Positions 32,725 to 42,866 of a stretch of 64,000 nucleotides of DNA are shown here, in pieces. Numbering within the stretch: the first letter of the stretch is position 1; each line of letters starts with the position of its first letter. The position numbers were made by a program, and so were the translations under genes. The notes beneath the pieces were generated by a model. It was not told the DNA's origin. It worked only from the letters and a program-made list of their open reading frames with translations, and searched no databases. Source of the DNA: Puccinia triticina (lineage: Eukaryota; Basidiomycota; Pucciniomycetes; Pucciniales; Pucciniaceae); assembly GCF_026914185.1 (NCBI RefSeq), contig NC_070562.1, positions 7,006,001 to 7,070,000 of the forward strand, written 5' to 3'.

Positions 32725-33511
32725 ATGACCAACCTGGTCATTGGGTGGATACATACTCCACTTGATGACTTTGGGTCATTGAGTGGATCACCATTACCCG
32801 GTCATTGAGTGGGTACGCACTCCCCCATTCAATGGCCAACCCGGTCATTGAGTGGATACATACTCACTCAATGACCAATGACCCAAAGGTCATCAAGTGA
32901 GTGGGTAACCAATACTTGGTCATCGAGTGGGTACAACTCCACTTGATGATCTGGTTGGGTCATCCAGATCCACTCAATGGCCGGACCGGGTCATCGAGTG
33001 GATACACACTCCACTCAATGACCCACTTGGTCATTGGGTGGATACACATTCCACTCAATGACTCGGTTGGGTCATCGAGTGGATACCCACTCCACTCAAT
33101 GGCCGGACCCGGTCATCAAGTGGATACACACTCCACTCAATGGCCGGACCCGGTCATCAAGTGGATACACACTCCACTCAATGGCCGGACCGGGTCATCA
33201 AGTAGATACCCGCTCCACTCAATGGCCGGAGCCGGTCATTGAGTGGATACACACTCCACTCAATGGACGGACCGGGTCATCAAGTGGATACCCGCTCCAC
33301 TCAATGGCCGGAGCTGGTCATTGAGTGGATACACACTCCACTCAATGGCCGGAGCCGGTCATTGAGTGGATACACACTCCACTCAATGGACGGACCAGGT
33401 CATCAAGTGGATACCCGCTCCACTCAATGGCCGGAGCCGGTCATTGAGTGGATACACACTCCACTCGATGGCCGGACCGGGTCATCAAGTGGATACCCGC
33501 TCCACTCAATG
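32725..33511. repeat. 41-bp minisatellite of CACTCAATGGCCGG / GGTCATCAAGTGG units
   Basis: Tandem units of about 41 bp (GGATACACACTCCACTCAAT then GGCCGGACCGGGTCATCAAG). Each unit is an imperfect inverted repeat. Long open frames of repeated peptide here are not genes. Confidence 0.92.
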
Positions 33512-33516
33512 GCTGG

Positions 33517-34301
33517 TGTGGTGAGACCAATCAAAACCAAGCTTCTTAAAAATTACATTAGAGTACAATTTAAATATATGACATTTATGTACACACAGTC
33601 AAAAAGTGTGGAAGAAATTATTTTGCAAGATATAAGATAGTTACATACAAATTACATGAGAACTGTTTATCTTAAAGCGCTCAAAAGCGCAGAACACCCT
33701 CAAAATCACATGTACACATTTCTGTTTTCATAAGGTGTTTATTTTATCACAAGTTCATTTAAGAATCACTCAAGTCTTGGCAAGCACCTCCAAAATGGCC
33801 ATGTTTTCCCCAATAAGGAATTTCTCCACTCTGATTTTCAATCACATGTAGCAAATCACTTCTTAGATGTAATTTTCCTTCCCAATTAGACCAAGCCAAG
33901 GGATCATAACCCAAAGGGGTGATTGTTTTCATTACATATGTAAATCTTTTCCCAACTGGTACATTTATTTCACATAAAATTGAACAGCTTTCCTCATTAG
34001 TGCATTTATTTCATTACATTGTAAATCACTCTCAGACGTGATTTTTCCTATAAAAGGAGGCCTCTCTTGCCCCTTCTTGTTGTCTTTCCGCCTCATGCTT
34101 GCACTAGTGAATAATAATTGATATTATTCAGCAGACATCACATCAAATTTTGCCCCCATCAAACATTGCCTTATCAAAATTGACCCCTTATCAAATATTG
34201 TCTCACATTGTTGAGTTGTCTGTTAGTCTGCTACCATGATGTATCACCACAGTATGGAGGGCTGTTGGATTGACCCATGAGCACTACCAACCAACCACCC
34301 A
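33517..34301 (+). repeat. Probable solo LTR
   Basis: 785 bp starting TGTGGTG and ending CACCCA, flanked by GCTGG (33512-33516 and 34302-34306). A TATA box (CCTATAAAAGGAGG) lies near 34050. It interrupts the end of the minisatellite. I found no second copy in the window, so the boundaries rest on the 5-bp duplication alone. Confidence 0.5.
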
Positions 34302-34315
34302 GCTGGCAGCCACAA

Positions 34316-34401
34316 GCGTCTGTAGCCTAGTTGGTAAAGGCAGCACTCTAGTATGTGTCTCGGCATATCTGAGGTCGTGAGTTCAAATCTCACCAGACAC
34401 A
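34316..34401 (+). tRNA. tRNA-like sequence (class II, probably pseudogene or SINE head)
   Basis: The D-arm/A-box (TAGCCTAGTTGGTAAAGGC) and T-arm/B-box (GTGAGTTCAAATCTCAC, perfect 5-bp stem) are well formed, and a variable arm (CTC...GAG) fits a Leu/Ser-type tRNA. The acceptor stem pairs 6 of 7 (GCGTCTG with CAGACAC). The anticodon arm is poor: only about four pairs and an apparent 8-nt loop. A decayed tRNA gene or tRNA-derived repeat is more likely than a working tRNA. Confidence 0.5.
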
Positions 34402-34675
34402 TCTTCATTTTACAGTCTCTACACACATCTCACTTTGACTCGAAAATTTGACTTATTAAATTAAGTTCAGGAATCTCCCAGAGTACTCATCACACCAAAA
34501 CTCTTCTAAATTATAGCATTACATCAAAATTACATATTACAAGGTTTAAAATATTAACAACATTTAAATAGCTAAATTCAGGAAGATTGCTCCACACTAA
34601 ATTAATAGTGTATCTCCTAGAGCTTATTTACATGAGGGCAGCCCTTCAAGCACCCGTGTAACTTGTCAATTATGT
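34402..34675. other. Unassigned AT-rich spacer
   Basis: Nothing recognised between the tRNA-like sequence and the gypsy LTR. Confidence 0.4.
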
Positions 34676-34707
34676 TGTAAGACTCAAAAGTGTTCCTGAG
34701 AACATTT

Positions 34708-34909
34708 TGTTGAGATGGTGAAGTCTGTTTAGTAGTCTTTGTATGCTTGTATGTAGATATGCTTCTACCAAGCAGCCCATCACTACCATCTACCGGCTTC
34801 TCACTTGGATTCCTTTTTCCTTACTGAATCTTATCCATATCTTCACTGTCAAGCCCCCATCGTGAGTATTGGTAGCCCTCTCAGTTTCAGTCCCTGGTGT
34901 CCCTCAACA
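34708..34909 (+). repeat. TR-GAG 5' LTR
   Basis: 202 bp, TGTTGAGATGG start and CCCTCAACA end. Confidence 0.95.
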
Positions 34910-34922
34910 GGTTATGAGACCC
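34910..34922 (+). other. TR-GAG primer-binding site
   Basis: GGTTATGAGACCC directly after the LTR. The first nine bases match the initiator tRNA-Met anticodon-loop complement seen in Copia-1 and Copia-2. Confidence 0.65.
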
Positions 34923-35051
34923 TCTTAGTCTCGCTTGGTACTTCACATTGAACACTCGTCATCATCCTCCAGGAATCAGACTCACACTTGCCGCTGGCCA
35001 CACGAATGATTCTCTAATCATCCGATTACATTATTGATCACTTCAACCAGC

Positions 35052-35921
35052 ATGTCACATTATCGAATGGTTCACAATGTTTCATCGGTCCTCGCATTGA
35101 TTGCAACTTTAGATGGCACTGAAGCCGTTTTCCCTTGTTGGCGCGACCGACTCGAAGGCGTTCTGGGAATGCAGAACACCCTCGACATAGTAAAAGGCTC
35201 TCTTACTCGTCCTAAAGACAATAATAAAGCGGACACCTCTTCAATTTGATCGGCTGATTTCGCAAAAGGCTACAACCCAAAGGAGATAGCCGCCGACTGG
35301 GATGCTCTTTCGGATCTAGCCTGCCACACGATCCGATTGACCCTGTCCGACCCTCTCTCTCAGCGATACCGTAAAGTCAAACCGGCACCCCGTTTATATT
35401 CGACTATCGTCAATGCCTACGGGAAAAACACCCGGGCTCGTCGTATGCGTCTCCACGAAGCGTTCTGGAACTCCCGTCATGATCCAAACGAACCAATCGC
35501 CTTGTGGATCGGTCACGTACGGGTAGCTGCTGACGATCTCCTGACAGTCAAAGAGCTTCCGACCAATCGTCAGATTGCTGACCGTCTTGTTGGAGGACTT
35601 GACTCCTCCTGGTCCAACGTTCGAGATGCCATTGTCTACACTGCGAACGAAATGTCTCTCGACGATGTCATTGGAGCCATGGAAGCCCACAAGGTCAGCT
35701 TAAACGGCAACAAAACTAACAATCTAGCCTCGGTCTCTGCTGCCTACACCAAAAGAGTAGCCTGTTCGAACTGCGGTAAACGAGGACATCGATTGAATGA
35801 ATGCCCTAAACCCAAAAATTTCGGTAAAACCAAAGCTGGCGCCGCCGCCGTCGTCAAGCTAGGCAGTTATGACTCAGGTTCTGACGACGACAATGAAGAA
35901 GTCCATGTGGTATACGAGTAA
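35052..35921 (+). pseudogene. TR-GAG Gag protein
   Basis: One frame from ATG 35052 (MSHYRMVHNVSS) to TAA 35921, 289 codons, with a single in-frame TGA at 35247-35249. Copia-type Gag: WRDRLEGVLGM near the start, WDALSDLACHTIRLTLSD, a UBN2-like middle (NAYGKNTRARRMRLHEAFW ... LPTNRQIADRLVGGL), a complete CCHC knuckle (CSNCGKRGHRLNEC) and an acidic tail. The downstream part (35337-35921) is open. It would pack the element RNA. No pol domain follows. Confidence 0.88.
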
Positions 35922-36083
35922 CTGATCCTTATGAAGCTATCATCTTTTATTCTTTCTAAGTATGCTATGAATACCTAGCCTACCCCATGGTGATTCCACT
36001 ACTATTAGTATATATTTTACTTATATTAGTACAATCTCCATTTTATGATATATTTAGTAGTGCTGAACTATGGCTTGGTTATC

Positions 36084-36095
36084 AGCAAGGGGGGA
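36084..36095 (+). other. TR-GAG polypurine tract
   Basis: AGCAAGGGGGGA directly before the 3' LTR, almost the same as in Copia-1. Confidence 0.8.
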
Positions 36096-36297
36096 TGTTG
36101 AGATGGTGAAGTCTGTTTAGTAGTCTTTGTATGCTTGTATGTAGATATGCTTCTACCAAGCAGCCCATCACTACCATCTACCGGCTTCTCACTTGAATTC
36201 CTTTTTCCTTACTGAATCTTATCCATATCTTCACTGTCAAGCCCCCATCGTGAGTATTGGTAGCCCTCTCAGTTTCAGTCCCTGGTGTCCCTCAACA
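36096..36297 (+). repeat. TR-GAG 3' LTR
   Basis: 202 bp, one difference from the 5' LTR. Confidence 0.95.
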
Positions 36298-36359
36298 CAT
36301 TTTGCTGAATGGAGAAGGGGATGATGGAGGTGCAAACTCTGCCCTTCTATACTACCAGA

Positions 36360-36392
<33 letters not shown>

Positions 36393-37060
36393 TTAATGAA
36401 GTGATAGGGTTGGTTGGTTCAAGATGAGCTTGTTGATGACACTAAATAATTTGTTGATATTGTTATTGTAAGGGTTGTTATGTATGTAGGTTGTTAAGTA
36501 TATGTAAGCTTGTTTATGTAAATGTTGGGGTGACTGTAATTGGTGAGCAATGAAACTGAGGAAAAGACAACTGAGGGGGAAGAGAGCTGCTTATATAGAC
36601 AAATGTGAGGGAATTTAGCTACAAGGAAGCCCTGTATGAGGGATTTTAGCTGCAGGGAAACTGAATGAGTGAATGTGGTTGGTCAGAAATGTACATGACG
36701 TGTAGAAGGTACAAACATCTGAATGAGTGACTATGATTGGTCAGAACATGAGGGATTTAATGTGGTACTTCTATGATGCCACCTGCAGCTGTCAGTTGTG
36801 AAAATCCACTAATTTAGAATGTACGTATATACTATGCAGTGTAAATGAGTATGTGTAGCTGTCCTGCAGCTGGGTTGTGTATGTAAACGTGAGGTTGTAA
36901 TAGGAGGTGAGGTGTATATGTAGCTTGGAAGTAACTTTTAGTCCTGTAAAGTCCCGTCTTTGTGCCATAGTCCGTGATTTCTGATGAATGTTATGTAAAG
37001 AAAAGAAAACAGAGAATTTTTTTATTTTTTTGATGTAATGGAACCTTTCTGTCTACCACA

Positions 37061-37075
37061 GCCTCCCCCAACTTA
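37061..37075 (-). other. Gypsy-1 polypurine tract
   Basis: The minus strand reads TAAGTTGGGGGAGGC directly before the 3' LTR. Near copies of this tract also occur at about 40158-40172 and 40387-40399. Confidence 0.7.
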
Positions 37076-37704
37076 TTGTCTGTCCCCAGACAATTTTGCT
37101 GTGAAAAGTGTGGCAACTTGCAGATTGAGAGGTTTGAAACTTAAAGAGTTGTCCATGAGTCTCTGGGGCGCGTGTCCTGAGAGGCTGAGTGAGGGGTGAA
37201 ATGAGCTCCAAACCATTGGGTTTTTGTTTTACTTTTATTAGGGGGTTAAATTGTTTTGATGTCTGGGAGTCAAAGTGCTGCGCGCAGTCCGCAGTTGCGC
37301 AGCACTGGTCGCCGTGTGTCCATGGTGTCCGCAGTGGTTGTGCCAGTATTCTAGAGCGCGCGCTCCAATTGTTGAGTAGAGATCGGGGACCCGATTGTGT
37401 CTAAAAAGCCGCGCGAGGTCCAAAACTGTGAGCGCCGCCGGTCTTGCGCTACGATTTGCGCAGTTCTCTGCTTCCGAGTCGCGCGCGCTGATCCGAACCG
37501 GACTTGACTCAATTATATCCCCGACCGGCCCCACTCCTACATATCCCGGTTACGCTACATCTCTCTTGCCGCCCAGGTCTCAGTCTTCCGAGTTCTTCAA
37601 TTGGATTTGCAGATTGGTCGCCATCGCACGTAAGTTCTTTCTTTCTTCTTTTTCTTTTCTACGTTTGACAGCTGACTCTCCATTTCTCTTCTCTTTCTAG
37701 TGTG
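37076..37704. other. Gypsy-1 region between 3' LTR and antisense gene
   Basis: GC-rich, with GCGCGC words around 37260-37500. It may hold the promoter and first exon of the plus-strand gene: a GT-AG intron is plausible at about 37630-37700. Confidence 0.4.
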
Positions 37705-39719
37705 ATGACAAAATGGGGAGCCAACAATCATTTCTTGTACGATTCTCGAGCCACAGTGGTCCACCACTTGCATGTAGACCTGGATCCTGCCACCGCATTG
37801 GTCAGGATCCTGGAGCTGGTGAGTTAGCTTTGTTTGGTGTTCAGAAGATCAGTGAGTCAAGTCATCTGGTTGGTCAGAACCAGACGCAGCCTCTTTCCCT
37901 CAAGAATTCACGTCCTGACTCTTGTGCCGAAGTTACAAGCCCTTTTTATTCTAGTGTAGCAGCTTCCTTTACTTTAAAAGGTGGACCGATTGCCTGTTTC
38001 CTCTTCATTTATTGTAGTCCCGAGTTTTATCCTACTCATAGCTTCATCATGACCCGTCGCACCCATCGAAATTGCCCAAACAATTGTCCCTCCGTCCGCT
38101 ACGCTTTGCGTTCGCGCCCTTCCAACGTTGCTTCCCCGTTTTTAGTACGTCTTCCTAATTATGATATATATATATACTTTGGACTCTATACTCATCCGTT
38201 TTCCTTCTCTAGACGACCAGCCCAAATGGAGGAGCCTCTTGAGAGAGCTCCTTTACCCCGATCCTGAATGCTTTGCCAGCCGCCCCATCTGAGGTTTCCG
38301 GGTTTAATCCCCCAACAACCCCGCTTCGCCCCCGTACTCCTCCCGGTTTGGGAGGCCCGCATCTTCAATCCCCAGCGTATCAGGCTTACCCTGAGTCTGA
38401 ACTCAATCGATCCCCAGCCTATTGAACTCAGCCATCCTCTCCTGTCCATCCTCATTTATTGCCCGGGTCTAGGCCCTTCGTGGTCAGTAGTCCTGCACTG
38501 AACCGTTTGAATGAGGTATGTGTTGGAATTTTGTCCCCCTGTCCTCCTTTTTTCTTGCCTTCTGCCTCACTCCCTTTTCTTTCTAGCTCTTCAGATTCCA
38601 AATGATTCATTCCCTTTCACATCTTATGATTATCTCACATCCCATGGTCTGTATGTAGTCATTGGTCATGTTCTCTGTCCGTACTTGCCTTGTAGACTTT
38701 GTCCCTGCCGAGATTAGATCGTAGAACTTTCCATATACTTCTTATCCTCCAATGTGCGCTATCTCTGCTTGTGACAGCCTTGTGTCTTTTTTTATATCTT
38801 GTTGAGAGTTCCAATGGGTTCTGTTTTCTTCCATGCATATTCACTATCATGTTGCCCACAAACTGATTCCATGTATGTAGTCTATATAAACATAGCCTAC
38901 AACCTGAAATCAAAACTCATCGGTTCTTCCTTATTTTCTCCGCGCCTCCATCCCGAGCCGATCCGGTGAGCCCTCAACACTCACTGCCCCCTCTCAAGCA
39001 CACTGGCTCATCTTTTTGTTTCCTCGTGCTGCGGTCCTCCAGTCTAAATCTCAACAGTATGTTGTATCTTCTTTCCTTGTTGATTTTTCTCTTGTACGCT
39101 GCCACTGATGAAACCTTTGATGTTGCTTATTCCACAGATGCTCCAGTCCAACCGAGCTATCATCCCGGGATTCTGGTTGCCTCCGGCTGCTCCTCGGCCT
39201 CATGACCTGGACACTCCAAGTACCGCAGCTAGTCTCCTTTCCATATCCAGCCCGGCTGCTCCAGCTTCCTTGCCTGTTACCAAGTCTTTGGCTTCCAACA
39301 CCACCAGTGTTGACGAGTCCAGATCTCGTCGTTCTTCTATCAGTGTACCTTTCTCGGTTAGCGGCCGAGCTCATATCTACCCAAACGCGAATCTTGAGCG
39401 TGTTGCTTCACCCAATCCACCCGGCCTTTATGACCCAGATGAATACCACCGCCTTGACGACCGTCAGATCGGAAATCTTCTCTCTGCCAATATCAACCCA
39501 CGCCGATTTGATGTCTACGCCACCGGCCCTGCTGAACTCGACCAGATGTACCAGTGCTTCATGAACCCCTTCGTTCATTACTGCAACCTTTGCCCGGCTC
39601 CCAATCCGTTCCAACACATGGAACGCGTCCGCCTCTTCAAGTTTGTCACCCGTCAATACCTGCAACTCAACCACCGCCTTCAAGTCCAAACTCATCCTAC
39701 TGATCGCTCCTCCTGGTAA
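37705..39719 (+). pseudogene. Plus-strand spliced gene-like region inside Gypsy-1, function unknown
   Basis: Several open segments joined by likely GT-AG introns. ATG 37705 opens MTKWGANNHFLYDSRATVVH, with a donor GTGAGT near 37820. A further segment holds MTRRTHRNCPNN (about 38049-38150), with a donor GTACGT near 38143 and an acceptor TCTCTAG near 38213. A Pro-rich segment follows (about 38260-38430, with a TGA nearby), and then a longer last exon after an acceptor near 39137: LQSNRAIIPGFWLPP ... DPDEYHRLDDRQIGNLLSAN ... MYQCFMNPFVHYCNLCPAP. I recognise no family. It runs antisense to the gypsy genes, between pol and the 3' LTR. Exon limits are tentative. Confidence 0.45.
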
Positions 39720-40412
39720 GTGTTTTGTCCCTACTTTCATTATTATTATTATTTTTTTCATCATTGCTGACTGTCTTTCTTTCCTGTTCCTTGCTGTTGT
39801 TCAGAATCCAACTGAGTCCTTATTTGCTTCTGTGAGCTCAATTTTTCTTCTTTGTCTTCTTTCCTTTTACTGTTTGCTGATATATTTTCCTTAGTTTTGT
39901 TTTTTCTTTTCTTGTTTGTTCCCTCGGCTGTGCTGATGGTGTGATGGACTTGGCTGTCCTTGAGCAACGCCTATTCGGGGGTTTGAAATCACAAAAGCCA
40001 CAAAAAATCGCTAGATAACTTCTAAATCCGAAAAAAATCGAAAAAATCACCTAAATCTAAAAAAACTGATTTCTTTTTCTATGTTGTTTTACTTATGTCT
40101 TACTTTTTATCCTTTTTTTTTTTTTTTTTTTTAGTCTATGATGCCAATCTATCCTCCTCCCCTCCCCCAACTTATCCGGTTGTCCTCAGCCGTTGCAAAC
40201 TTGTGAGAAAAACCCGTCCATCGTGATGAGCGGCCTTGAAGAAAAAAAATGTGACGTTCCCAGACTGAATGTTTTAAGTGAGTGTACCCCCCTGGGGTTT
40301 CTAAATAATATGCATACCCCAAAATTGAGAATAGGGAAGGTTAGTAGTAGAGAAAAGAATGACTAAAAAATGAATGTAAGTCTTCCTCCCCCAACTTAGA
40401 AATTTTGCTGGT
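39720..40412. other. Gypsy-1 non-coding region after the antisense gene
   Basis: T-rich, with an 18-T run near 40118. Two CCTCCCCCAACTTA tracts (about 40158 and 40387) repeat the polypurine-tract complement at 37061. Confidence 0.5.
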
Positions 40413-40868
40413 TCAATCTGAATCAGAAGAGTGACCACTGGAGAACTCTTCTCCTTCCTCATCCTCTGACTCCTGTTCTTCTGATGAACCTGATTGATTG
40501 GGATCCTCGTTGATTTCAATTTCAGAAAGCTCCCTTCCCCTAGGATAAAACCGTTTGATATGGGAAGCTGCATAGGCCCTCTTGAGTTCCGTCCCGTCTA
40601 GTTCTTCCAGTATGTAAGCTCCTTTTGGTAATTGTTTCTTGATCCTAAAAGGTCCATTCCAGCGGTGCGCAAAAAGTTTTTCCCACTGGTCCTCCAAGCT
40701 TTTGTTGTAAACCAAGACCATTTCACCAGGGTCCAAAGGTCGTCTAAGCCTAGCCGCCATCCGCCGATCCCAATATCTGACTGATGATTCCCTGACTTTT
40801 AGCAATTTTTCATAAGCTATTCCCCGAATCTCTTCCCGTCACTCCAGTTGCTTGGTTCGGGCTTCCAG
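40413..40868 (-). pseudogene. Gypsy-1 integrase C-terminal domain
   Basis: In frame with the integrase core once the solo LTR at 40869-41088 and one TSD copy are removed. It shows the gypsy integrase C-terminal block (YWDRRMAARLRRPLDPGEMVLVYNK, FAHRWNGPFRIKKQLPKGAYILEELDG) and an acidic Ser/Glu tail. An in-frame TGA at 40839-40841 sits where a Trp (TGG) would be expected. Confidence 0.82.
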
Positions 40869-41088
40869 TGTTGAGATAGTGTATTAGCATTTACCTATGT
40901 AGTATGCTTCTAACCTATACACCCACAACTTAGCCTATATTATACATGTATATAGTCTAGTTGTTCTTCTTACTGTTATCCTCTCTCACTGAATGATTAT
41001 TACAAGTTGACTGATCACTGTGCTTGGACCATGTCCTTGACACCTCGTCAATCTCTCTTAGTCTTGTGTCACCCAGTTACCCTCAACA
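40869..41088. repeat. Solo LTR inside Gypsy-1 integrase
   Basis: 220 bp, TGTTGAGATAG start and CCCTCAACA end, with exact 5-bp duplication TCCAG (40864-40868 and 41089-41093). Its ends match those of the TR-GAG LTR, so it probably belongs to a related family. Confidence 0.85.
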
Positions 41089-41738
41089 TCCAGAAGTTCC
41101 TCTGTCGTATGAATTTCGGTCCAATCGATCCCAAGAAAAGTGTCCATTTCAATATCCACAGGTAACACTGCTTTTTGGCCAAATACTAGCTCATATGGTG
41201 AGTATCCAGTTGTTTGCTTGGTGGAGATTCTGTCTGCAAAAAGAACTAATGGTAGATATTCCCGCCATTTGCCACCCGATTCTCCGCACATCTTGATCAA
41301 GGTGTCCTTAATGGGTCGATGGCCTCTTTCAATCATGCCGTTAGCCTCAGGGTAATAGGGTGTAGGTGGTTTGAAAGTAGGCCCAATTTTTTCTACTGCC
41401 TTTATAAATTCATTCTTGAATTCCGGTCCATTGTTCGCCGTGACCATCTTGATTACGCCGTACCAATAGACCCATTCTTCAAGGAGAAATTTTCCAATGG
41501 TTGCGGCTGTCAGTTTCACCAGAGGAGCCGCTTCGACCCATCCAGATAAATCATCCCGTGCCACTAGCAAGTACTTATACTGTCCAGCTTTGATATGACA
41601 GACATCCAAAGCTACGCGTCCAAATAAACTGCTCTCTCCTGTAGGGTGCCATATTTCTTGTGGAACTAGTGGGTCCCTCTTTTGACAAGGTTCGCAGCTC
41701 TGTACCCATAACTTGACTTTTTTCTTCAAACTAGGCCA
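41089..41738 (-). pseudogene. Gypsy-1 integrase core
   Basis: Catalytic core with ALDVCHIKAGQYKYLL (first Asp), VTANNGPEFKNEF and the PEANGMIERGH block (Glu). The second catalytic Asp is Asn (A-N-N-G instead of A-D-N-G). Upstream, the zinc part continues with SCEPCQKRDP. An in-frame TAG at 41739-41741 separates it from the RNase H segment, at a site where a Trp codon is likely. The last residues before the stop at 41058 are contributed by the solo LTR. Confidence 0.85.
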
Positions 41739-42764
41739 CTAGAATCTACACACTAATCGCTGATATGTCTCTTCAGGACTACGATGCCCAAGGTCTTCAT
41801 GTACCATTTGTAAAATTTTGCATTGGTAGGATGTCTTGGAGATGACTAGTTGTGACATCGGTGAGTGCCTGCGCATGAGTTGTCCTTCTTGGATGAAATA
41901 GTTTGCTGATTTTTGCTTGAGTTTCTGGAATTCATCTGAGTCCATAGAGTGAGGTTTACGAAGTGTCCTGAGATATTCCTTCAAGTCTGTCCAGAATCCT
42001 GGGGCTTCCCATTCAAAGACCTCTGTGGTGGTGAACGTCCCATTAAATTGTGAGCAGACTTTGATTACAGGTTCATCTTCATCAAAATCCTCTGTGTCGT
42101 TATAGAATTCTTCTTCTTTGTCACTTATTGGTCGTCTAGAAAGTGCATCTGGCATTGTGAAAGTTTTTCCTGGCTTGTGGACCATCTCAAACGAAAAGAG
42201 TTGGATGAATGCTACCCATTGTGTCATGGGTGCATTTGGGAGCGAAGGTGAGTTGATCATCTGGATTAGGGACTGTGCGTCTACCTGGAGTTCAAAGCGT
42301 TGGCCCCATAGAAGTGTCTGCAATTTCTTCAAAATCCGCGCCACACCACAGAGTTCCAGTTTTGCCTGCAAATATCTTGACTCAACCGGCGAAAACACAA
42401 TTGATTTGTATAATACCGGTCGGTTTATTCCCGTTTCAAGCTCCTGTTGTGAAAGTACTGCTCCAGCCGCGATGAAGCTGGAATCTACAGCCAGTACAAT
42501 AAGCCCTGCGCCCGGAGAGTAGTCAAGATTCTTGAGGGTGATATCTTCTCCAATTATCTTTTTCAACTGGTTGAAGGAATTGTCACAGATTTCGTCCCAG
42601 AGCCATTCTATGTCTTTTTGAGTTAACCTTCGAAGGGGAGCCGCAGTTTCAGACAAATTTTTGACAAAAATCCTGATGGAAGTTACTATTCCCATGAAGC
42701 CTTGGAGTTCCGTAATGTCGTTGGGAGTTGGCCATGTTGTTATTTTATTCTTTTTCTGATCCAA
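41739..42764 (-). pseudogene. Gypsy-1 RT connection, RNase H and integrase zinc region
   Basis: 341 codons: the post-RT block (KITTWPTPNDITELQGFMGIV), RNase H (VLAVDSSFIAAGAVLSQQ, YLQAKLELCGV, LQVDAQSLI), the linker KPGKTFTMPDALSRRP, and the H2C2 integrase zinc region (MVHEDLGHRSPEETYQRL). It is in frame with the RT segment, separated by TAA 42777-42779 and TGA 42867-42869. Confidence 0.87.
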
Positions 42765-42866
42765 TACCCTTTGTCCTTATTTACAGACCACGTGACCCAC
42801 AATATCCAAAGCAGGTACACAGCATGCAAACTTCTTTCCTGAAATAGTGAGGCCCGCTTCTTCTAT

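Larger units (their letters stand above)
34708..36297 (+). mobile_element. TR-GAG-like gag-only copia derivative
   Basis: 1590 bp, 202-bp LTRs that differ at one base, 5-bp target duplication CATTT (34703-34707 and 36298-36302). The interior has only a Gag reading frame; no protease, integrase or RT. A half-tRNA-type primer-binding site and a polypurine tract are present, so it could be mobilised by an autonomous partner. It sits inside the Gypsy-1 LTR. Confidence 0.93.
34676..37060 (-). repeat. Gypsy-1 3' LTR, interrupted by the TR-GAG-like element
   Basis: Starts TGTAAGACTC and ends CTACCACA. 34676-34707 and 36298-37060 together form the LTR; they match 47338-47890 with very few differences. 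It keeps the stretch after 36822 that the right LTR has lost. Confidence 0.9.

Noticed and set aside
30600..33511. Resemblance of the arrays to CRISPR
   Set aside because: Units are palindromic with repeated, non-unique spacers; no cas genes, and the setting is eukaryotic.
32901..33640. Open frames with HSTQWPDPVIKWIHTPLNG repeats
   Set aside because: Produced by the 41-bp minisatellite; no independent coding evidence.
34316..34401. An amber suppressor tRNA (CTA in the loop)
   Set aside because: The anticodon stem is too poor to place the anticodon, and the stops seen are mostly TGA.
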